A stretch of 17,269 nucleotides of DNA from JACVRW01 sp034664005 (lineage in GTDB: Bacteria > Actinomycetota > Thermoleophilia > Solirubrobacterales > Thermoleophilaceae), in assembly GCA_034664005.1 (NCBI GenBank), contig JAXDIL010000202.1:1-17269 (forward strand), in the 5' to 3' direction. Shown piece by piece: positions 13,715 to 17,269 of this stretch. The translations under genes were made by a program, and so were the position numbers. Below the pieces are notes generated by a model. The model made no database searches and was not told the DNA's origin. It worked only from the letters and a program-made list of their open reading frames with translations. Position 1 is the first letter of the stretch. Each line of letters starts with the position of its first letter.

Positions 13715-14143
13715 CTATCCGACGCGCTCTGCGAGGTGACGCTCGAGCCAGGCGGCGAGGTCCGGCTTGGAAGGCGCCCCCGCGATGCGGTCGACCTCGT
13801 GGCCGTCGCGCATCACGACGAGCGTCGGGATGCCGCGCACCTCGAAGCGCGCGGCCACCTGCGGGGCCTCGTCCACGTTGACCTTGATCACCTTGAGCTC
13901 GCCGCGGTGTGTGGTGGCCAGCTCCTCGATCGCCGGCGACACCCACTTGCAGGGCCCGCACCACGGCGCCCACAGGTCTACGAGCACGGGCAGCGACGTG
14001 CGCAGCTCCGACTCGAAGCTCGAGTCGTCGGCGTCGACGAGCCACGGCAGCAGCTCGTGGCAGTTACCGCAGCGCGGAACGCCCTCGGCCGACGCCGCCA
14101 CTCGGTTCTTCTTGCCGCAGTTGGGACAGGTGACGATTGCCAC
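13715..14143 (-). CDS. Thioredoxin with N-terminal zinc ribbon (Trx2/TrxC type)
   Basis: A 142-residue thioredoxin, matching the length of E. coli Trx2. It reduces protein disulfides in the cytosol using electrons from thioredoxin reductase. The first ~30 residues form a zinc ribbon with Cys6-x2-Cys9 (TCPNCGKKNR) and Cys25-x2-Cys28 (RCGNCHELLP). The thioredoxin fold follows, with the active site Trp61-Cys-Gly-Pro-Cys65 in WAPWCGPCKW and the cis-proline in RGIPTLVVM. I chose the GTG at 14143 because family members begin just before the first CxxC; the open frame runs further upstream but overlaps the sigma-factor gene end. It follows the sigma gene by 31 bases. Zinc-ribbon thioredoxins are linked to oxidative-stress responses, where zinc release can serve as a sensor. 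Confidence 0.93.
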   Translation of the reverse strand: MAIVTCPNCGKKNRVAASAEGVPRCGNCHELLPWLVDADDSSFESELRTSLPVLVDLWAPWCGPCKWVSPAIEELATTHRGELKVIKVNVDEAPQVAARFEVRGIPTLVVMRDGHEVDRIAGAPSKPDLAAWLERHLAERVG

Positions 14144-14174
14144 GGGTGTATCGATAGGCCCGCACGCGCGACCT

Positions 14175-14972
14175 TCAACTGGCGGCGGCCAGTTCGCGCA
14201 GCTGGTCGAGCGCGTGCTGCTCGATCTGCCGCACGCGCTCCGCACTGAGGCCGAGCCCGCTGGCGATCTCACGCAGCGTCTGGCGCGGGCAGTCGAGCCC
14301 GAAGTGGGCGCGCACGACCGTCCGCTCGCGCTCGTCCAGGGCGTCGAGCGGCACCTGCCGGGCCTCCACCTCGAGCTTCGTGTCCACGTCCTCGTAGGCC
14401 TCCTCGGAACGGGGATCGGTGATCCGCTCCCCGAGCGTGGATGAGCCGCCGGGATCGCCGCCCAGCGGTTCGTCGAGGGCGCGCGCGGTCGACTCCACCG
14501 CCACCAGCTGGTCGACGTGGTCGCGGCTCAGGCCCGTGGCGCCGGCGAGCTCGGCATGCGTGGGCTCGAGGCCGCAGGCGCGAACGTGGTCGGTGCGCGC
14601 GTCGCGCACGCGAGCGAGCTGGCGCAACGCGCGATCCGACATCGACACCGGCCGCACGAGCTGGCCGACGAGGCGCTGCATGGCCTGGCGGACCCACCAC
14701 GCCGCGTAGCCCCAGAACGGCACGTCGAAGGTGGGGTCGTAGCGCTCGAGCGCCCGCAGCAGGCCGACCACTCCCTCCTGCATGAGGTCGCTCCGCTCGA
14801 TGGCCGGTGAGCCGCTGTAGACGCGCGCAACGGACGCGACGAGCGGGCGGAACTGCTCGACGAGGCGGTCGCGAGCGCCGGGGTCACCGCTCTGTGCGGC
14901 GAGCACCAGACGACGCTCACCTAAATGGGACGGGAGCTGGCTGGGGACGGTCGTCCCACTCGCGACTGACAT
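14175..14972 (-). CDS. Sigma-70 family RNA polymerase sigma factor
   Basis: A 265-residue sigma factor lacking the long region 1 of primary sigmas. Region 2 (about 33-112) contains DLMQEGVVGLLRALERYDP and the -10-melting helix WGYAAWWVRQAMQRLV, with the aromatic cluster used in promoter opening. Region 3 (about 112-172) includes RALRQLARVRDA and a helix-turn-helix-like LEPTHAELAGATGLSRDHV. Region 4 (about 210-262) holds PLDALDERERTVV and the -35-binding LREIASGLGLSAERVRQIEQHAL. This is group 2/3-like, not ECF, because region 3 is present. The start ATG has a strong GGGAGG site 5 bases upstream. No anti-sigma factor is adjacent; a thioredoxin follows in the same direction, suggesting, without proof, a redox or stress regulon. 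The 159-base region upstream is the largest intergenic gap in the window and should carry its promoter. Confidence 0.95.
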   Translation of the reverse strand: MSVASGTTVPSQLPSHLGERRLVLAAQSGDPGARDRLVEQFRPLVASVARVYSGSPAIERSDLMQEGVVGLLRALERYDPTFDVPFWGYAAWWVRQAMQRLVGQLVRPVSMSDRALRQLARVRDARTDHVRACGLEPTHAELAGATGLSRDHVDQLVAVESTARALDEPLGGDPGGSSTLGERITDPRSEEAYEDVDTKLEVEARQVPLDALDERERTVVRAHFGLDCPRQTLREIASGLGLSAERVRQIEQHALDQLRELAAAS

Positions 14973-15131
14973 CCTGGCCTCCCACTGGAAAGGCTCTGAC
15001 GGTCGCTCGGGGCGTGGGCAAGCTGTGGGTGAGAGGTTCCCCCAGCGCGCTCAAAGCCGCCGTCCTTTCGCTCTATCTACCCGGGAGCTGGGCACACGCC
15101 GATATTTAAAAAGACGCAAATAGCGAGCTTT
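14973..15131. other. Intergenic region upstream of the sigma gene
   Basis: 159 bases between the sigma factor start and the MscS-type stop, the longest non-coding stretch here. It holds the sigma gene's ribosome binding site (GGGAGG on the minus strand, 14978-14983) and an unusually AT-rich patch at about 15100-15131 (TATTTAAAAA and CAAATAG), with TCTTTTT on the minus strand just after the MscS stop. That T-run could end transcription of the MscS gene, but the preceding stem is only about 3 base pairs, so an intrinsic terminator is weakly supported. I could not assign a convincing -35/-10 pair. Confidence 0.5.
14978..14983 (-). promoter_or_regulatory. Ribosome binding site of the sigma factor gene
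   Basis: GGGAGG on the minus strand, 5 bases before the ATG at 14972. It is the strongest Shine-Dalgarno in the window and fixes that start; most other genes here begin by overlap or without one. Confidence 0.65.
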
Positions 15132-16058
15132 TCACCGGAGCGCCGCGACCGCGCTCAGAACCTCGCCCGCGAGCCGGCCGCCCTCGCGGTCGTCGGCGGG
15201 CTTCGCCCGGATGCGCACCACGATGCCGTCGGCGTCCAACTCCTCGAGCGCGACATGCGGCGGGCCCTTCGTGCGGACAGTGATGGCCTCCGTGAGACGC
15301 TCCTGGATCTCCTCCGGGTCCAGGTCGGCCGGCAGGCGCGCACGCATGTCCACAGCCGCCGGCTCGCGCATCGGGCGGTTCGACATGGCGAGCGCCGTGG
15401 AGTTCGGCACCTGCACGAGGTCGGCGCCGTCCGTGAGCGTCAGGTAGAGCAGGCCGTGGGCAGCGACGGTGCCCTCCACGTCCATGCCGTAGCCGTTGAA
15501 GCGCACACGATCCCCGATCTGGAATGGGCGCGCGGACAGAAGCACCACGCCGGCCAGCACGTTGCCCACCGTCTGCTGCGCCGCGAGGCCGACGATCACG
15601 GCCGTAAACGAGGCGCCCAGCGCGAGCGTCCCGGGCTTCAGCCCGGCGAGCCGCAGGCTGACGAGGACGATCGTGACGAGCGTGAGCAGCCGGACCATGA
15701 ACCCGACGACTCCGGCGGCGCCCGGGTCGAGCCGCTGCGCAAGGCGCGGCTGGAGCATGCGTCCGAGGTTGCGGGCGAGCGCCCAGCCGATCAGCACCAT
15801 CGCGCCCGCGGTGGCCAGGCGCACCGGCTTGTCGACGCCGAATAGCTGGCGCCGCAGGAGATAGGCGACCAGTACGACCACTGTCAGCGGCACGAGCACG
15901 AGCAACTGCCGGCGCGCCTGCTGCGCCGCCGCCTTCGCTTGACCGCGCAATGCGGCGGCGTGCCGCCGCATCGTGCGCGACGCGCGCTTCCCCTCCACCT
16001 GCTTCTGCGGTTCGGGTGCCTGACGCGGCCACATCGATCGGGGCGAGCTGGGAGGCAA
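15132..16058 (-). CDS. MscS-type mechanosensitive ion channel
   Basis: A 308-residue inner-membrane channel of the MscS family, which opens on membrane tension to release solutes during osmotic downshock. After a basic cytosolic N-terminus (about 1-50) come TM1 (52-68), TM2 (about 79-98), a third hydrophobic helix (about 117-142) and the pore-lining helix with the Gly/Ala pattern in LGASFTAVIVGLAAQQTVGNVLAG. The beta-domain starts RPFQIGDRVRFNGYGMDVEGTV, a classic MscS signature, with VQVPNSTAL after it. A C-terminal alpha/beta domain (about 235-305) completes the family layout. The start is TTG at 16058, supported by a GGGGAAG site 6 bases upstream (16065-16071, minus strand); an ATG at 16034 is the alternative but has no such site. 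It follows the coiled-coil gene by 18 bases and is probably co-transcribed with it. Confidence 0.92.
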   Translation of the reverse strand: MPPSSPRSMWPRQAPEPQKQVEGKRASRTMRRHAAALRGQAKAAAQQARRQLLVLVPLTVVVLVAYLLRRQLFGVDKPVRLATAGAMVLIGWALARNLGRMLQPRLAQRLDPGAAGVVGFMVRLLTLVTIVLVSLRLAGLKPGTLALGASFTAVIVGLAAQQTVGNVLAGVVLLSARPFQIGDRVRFNGYGMDVEGTVAAHGLLYLTLTDGADLVQVPNSTALAMSNRPMREPAAVDMRARLPADLDPEEIQERLTEAITVRTKGPPHVALEELDADGIVVRIRAKPADDREGGRLAGEVLSAVAALR

Positions 16059-16064
16059 CGCCTA

Positions 16065-16071
16065 CTTCCCC
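16065..16071 (-). promoter_or_regulatory. Ribosome binding site supporting a TTG start of the MscS gene
   Basis: GGGGAAG on the minus strand, 6 bases before TTG 16058, located between the stop of the upstream gene and the MscS gene. It favours the 308-residue form over the ATG at 16034. Confidence 0.45.
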
Positions 16072-16076
16072 ACCGT

Positions 16077-17269
16077 CTACGCGACCGGGACGCGGTCGGC
16101 GCTCGGCCTGTCGCGCTCGGCACCGCGCTGGGAGCCGCGCGCTGCCCCGCCGCCCCCGGCGGGCGAGTACGTCGACGGCGACAGGCTCACGGCACGGCCC
16201 TCGCGCTGCGCCTCGCGCAGGGCGCCCGCGAAGCGCCGCGGCCCCCACTCCTCCGCGCCGACCAGGTCCGCTAGCCGCTCCCTGTCGACGGTCCCGTGCT
16301 CGTCGAGCGCCGCGGCAATCGCCTCCACCTCGCGGTCGAGCTGCTCGTCCGCCATCGCGGCGTGCCGGCTGGCCGTACTGGCGGTGCCGACCATGCCGGG
16401 GGAGTAGAACGCGCTGCCCTGACCGGGGCCGGGGCGGTAGCGGCGCAGCCCGCCGGTCTCGCGCCGGCGGCGGCGCTCGCGGCGCTCCTCGACGCTGTCG
16501 CCGCCCGGGAAGCCGGCCGCCTGCTGCTCGCGGAGCTGCTGCGCGTTGGCACGGTGAAGCGCAGCCTCGGCGCGTTGCTCAGCCGCCCGCGCGAGCTCGG
16601 CCCGGAGCTCGGCCGTGCGGTCGTGAGTCGCCGCGCCGCCCGCGTCGCCCGCAGCACGGGCGTCGGAGGCGAGACCTCTCGCGGCTCGGACCGCGTCCCA
16701 GTGGTCGGCCACCGCCGCCCGGATCTCGGCGGGGCCGGGATGATCGGTCGGCGAAGCGGGCGCCCGCGCTCCGGGCGGACCGCTGGTGGCCCTCAGCGCG
16801 GCGGCGCGCTGGTCGAAGGCGCGCGCCCGCTCGTCGCCGAGGAGCGCGCGGGCAAGGGCAGCCCGCCGCTCCTCCTCGCTGGCCGCCCGCTCGGCACGCG
16901 CGCGCTGCTCGTGTGCCTCCGCCTGCCGCTCGAGCCCCTCGGCGCGCAGCTCCGCCACCTCGATCAGCACCTCCACCACGGCGACGCGCTCGCCCGCGGC
17001 GCCGTCGCCGTTGCCGTCGCCGTCGCCGTTGCCCGCGAGCAGCTCGTGGAGCTCCGCGCGACCGTCGGCGGCACGCGCGTGCTCCTCCTCCGCGCGCTCG
17101 CGCGAGAGGAGCGCCTCACGCCGCCCGGCGGGAGTCACGGGTCCCAAGGGCCGTCCGCTGCGACCGTCGCCCGCTTCGGCGTCCGAGCGGAACAGCAGGC
17201 GCTCGAGTCGATCGCGACACCGCTCACTGCCGAGGAGGCGGACCTGGATGCCGCGGCCGAAGCGGGCGA
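16077..17269 (-). CDS. Charged coiled-coil protein of unknown function, open at window edge
   Basis: I do not recognise this protein. The frame is open from the right edge to the stop at 16077 (about 397 codons), and no ATG or GTG lies between the edge and a TTG at 17147, so the start is probably outside the window. About residues 55-260 (from the edge) are Ala/Glu/Arg-rich and strongly helical with coiled-coil character, interrupted by a Gly-Asp/Gly-Asn run (GNGDGDGNGDG) and a Pro-rich segment. An arginine block (ERRERRRRRETGG) precedes a Gly/Tyr-rich stretch. Near the C-terminus a compact domain (MADEQLDREVEAIAAALDEH, then VDRERLADLVGAEEWGPRRF) looks like a small winged-helix fold, followed by a disordered Gly/Arg tail. 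No signal peptide or membrane helix is seen. It is followed after 18 bases by the MscS gene. A scaffold or DNA-associated role is only a guess. Confidence 0.65.
   Translation of the reverse strand, partial: ARFGRGIQVRLLGSERCRDRLERLLFRSDAEAGDGRSGRPLGPVTPAGRREALLSRERAEEEHARAADGRAELHELLAGNGDGDGNGDGAAGERVAVVEVLIEVAELRAEGLERQAEAHEQRARAERAASEEERRAALARALLGDERARAFDQRAAALRATSGPPGARAPASPTDHPGPAEIRAAVADHWDAVRAARGLASDARAAGDAGGAATHDRTAELRAELARAAEQRAEAALHRANAQQLREQQAAGFPGGDSVEERRERRRRRETGGLRRYRPGPGQGSAFYSPGMVGTASTASRHAAMADEQLDREVEAIAAALDEHGTVDRERLADLVGAEEWGPRRFAGALREAQREGRAVSLSPSTYSPAGGGGAARGSQRGAERDRPSADRVPVA
17001..17033 (+). repeat. GCCGTY hexanucleotide microsatellite inside the coiled-coil gene
   Basis: Five and a half copies of GCCGTC/GCCGTT in tandem. 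On the coding (minus) strand they encode alternating Gly-Asp and Gly-Asn. The 6-base unit preserves frame, so copy-number slippage would only lengthen or shorten a flexible linker. Confidence 0.8.

Noticed and set aside
17100..17269. Possible plus-strand coding at the right edge (frame reading ...RFGVRAEQQALESIATPL...)
   Set aside because: The reading looks protein-like, but it shares codon boundaries with the open minus frame, has no start codon with a ribosome site nearby, and becomes an Ala-Val repeat upstream, which fits the mirror of the Gly-Asp run. It stays a minor possibility.
1..17269. CRISPR arrays, tRNA or rRNA genes, insertion sequences
   Set aside because: No regularly spaced repeats, cloverleaf-like or rRNA-like stretches, transposase motifs or paired terminal repeats were seen by reading.

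Overview
The window is a gene-dense, very GC-rich stretch with frequent GTG starts, almost no intergenic space and several 4-base stop/start overlaps. These traits, together with a KGD-type fused 2-oxoglutarate dehydrogenase, a DsbA plus VKOR pair and a Tat-exported NHL protein with a C-terminal domain of the 'G-x-Y-x-L-R-x-x-A-x-D-x-x-G-N' type, point to an actinobacterium, most likely class Thermoleophilia (Solirubrobacterales-like). The lineage is inferred from gene content; no rRNA is present. I see no tRNA, CRISPR array, insertion sequence or phage gene, so this reads as chromosomal core and lineage-specific DNA.

Layout. 1-226 (+): the C-terminus of citrate synthase. 235-1020 (-): an HD-domain phosphohydrolase, divergent by only 20 bases from moaA (1041-2036, +). 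moaA is followed, with overlapping stops and starts, by two small uncharacterised genes (2029-2370 and 2367-2669). 2726-4036 (+): a secreted NHL beta-propeller protein. 4061-4957 (+): metF, preceded by an 18-base near-perfect palindrome and a -10 box placed for a leaderless transcript. 4965-5966 and 5963-7513 (-): a metallo-beta-lactamase-fold hydrolase coupled by a GTGA overlap to an AGPS-like FAD oxidase. 7557-11828 (+): a 1423-residue E2-E1 2-oxoglutarate dehydrogenase fusion with two lipoyl domains. 11805-14972 (-): a five-gene run read as sigma factor, zinc-ribbon thioredoxin, SDR, membrane-anchored DsbA-like oxidoreductase, VKOR. 15132-16058 (-): an MscS-type channel. 16077-17269 (-): a charged coiled-coil protein running off the window edge.

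Functional themes. Citrate synthase and the 2-oxoglutarate dehydrogenase fusion are TCA-cycle genes. The sigma/thioredoxin/DsbA/VKOR run looks like a redox and extracytoplasmic disulfide-forming unit. MetF serves one-carbon and methionine metabolism, and MoaA starts molybdenum-cofactor synthesis. The most notable item is the dehydrogenase fusion: unlike the well-studied mycobacterial KGD and corynebacterial OdhA, it carries its own tandem lipoyl domains and a peripheral-subunit (E3) binding domain, so one chain appears to hold nearly a whole E1-E2 complex.
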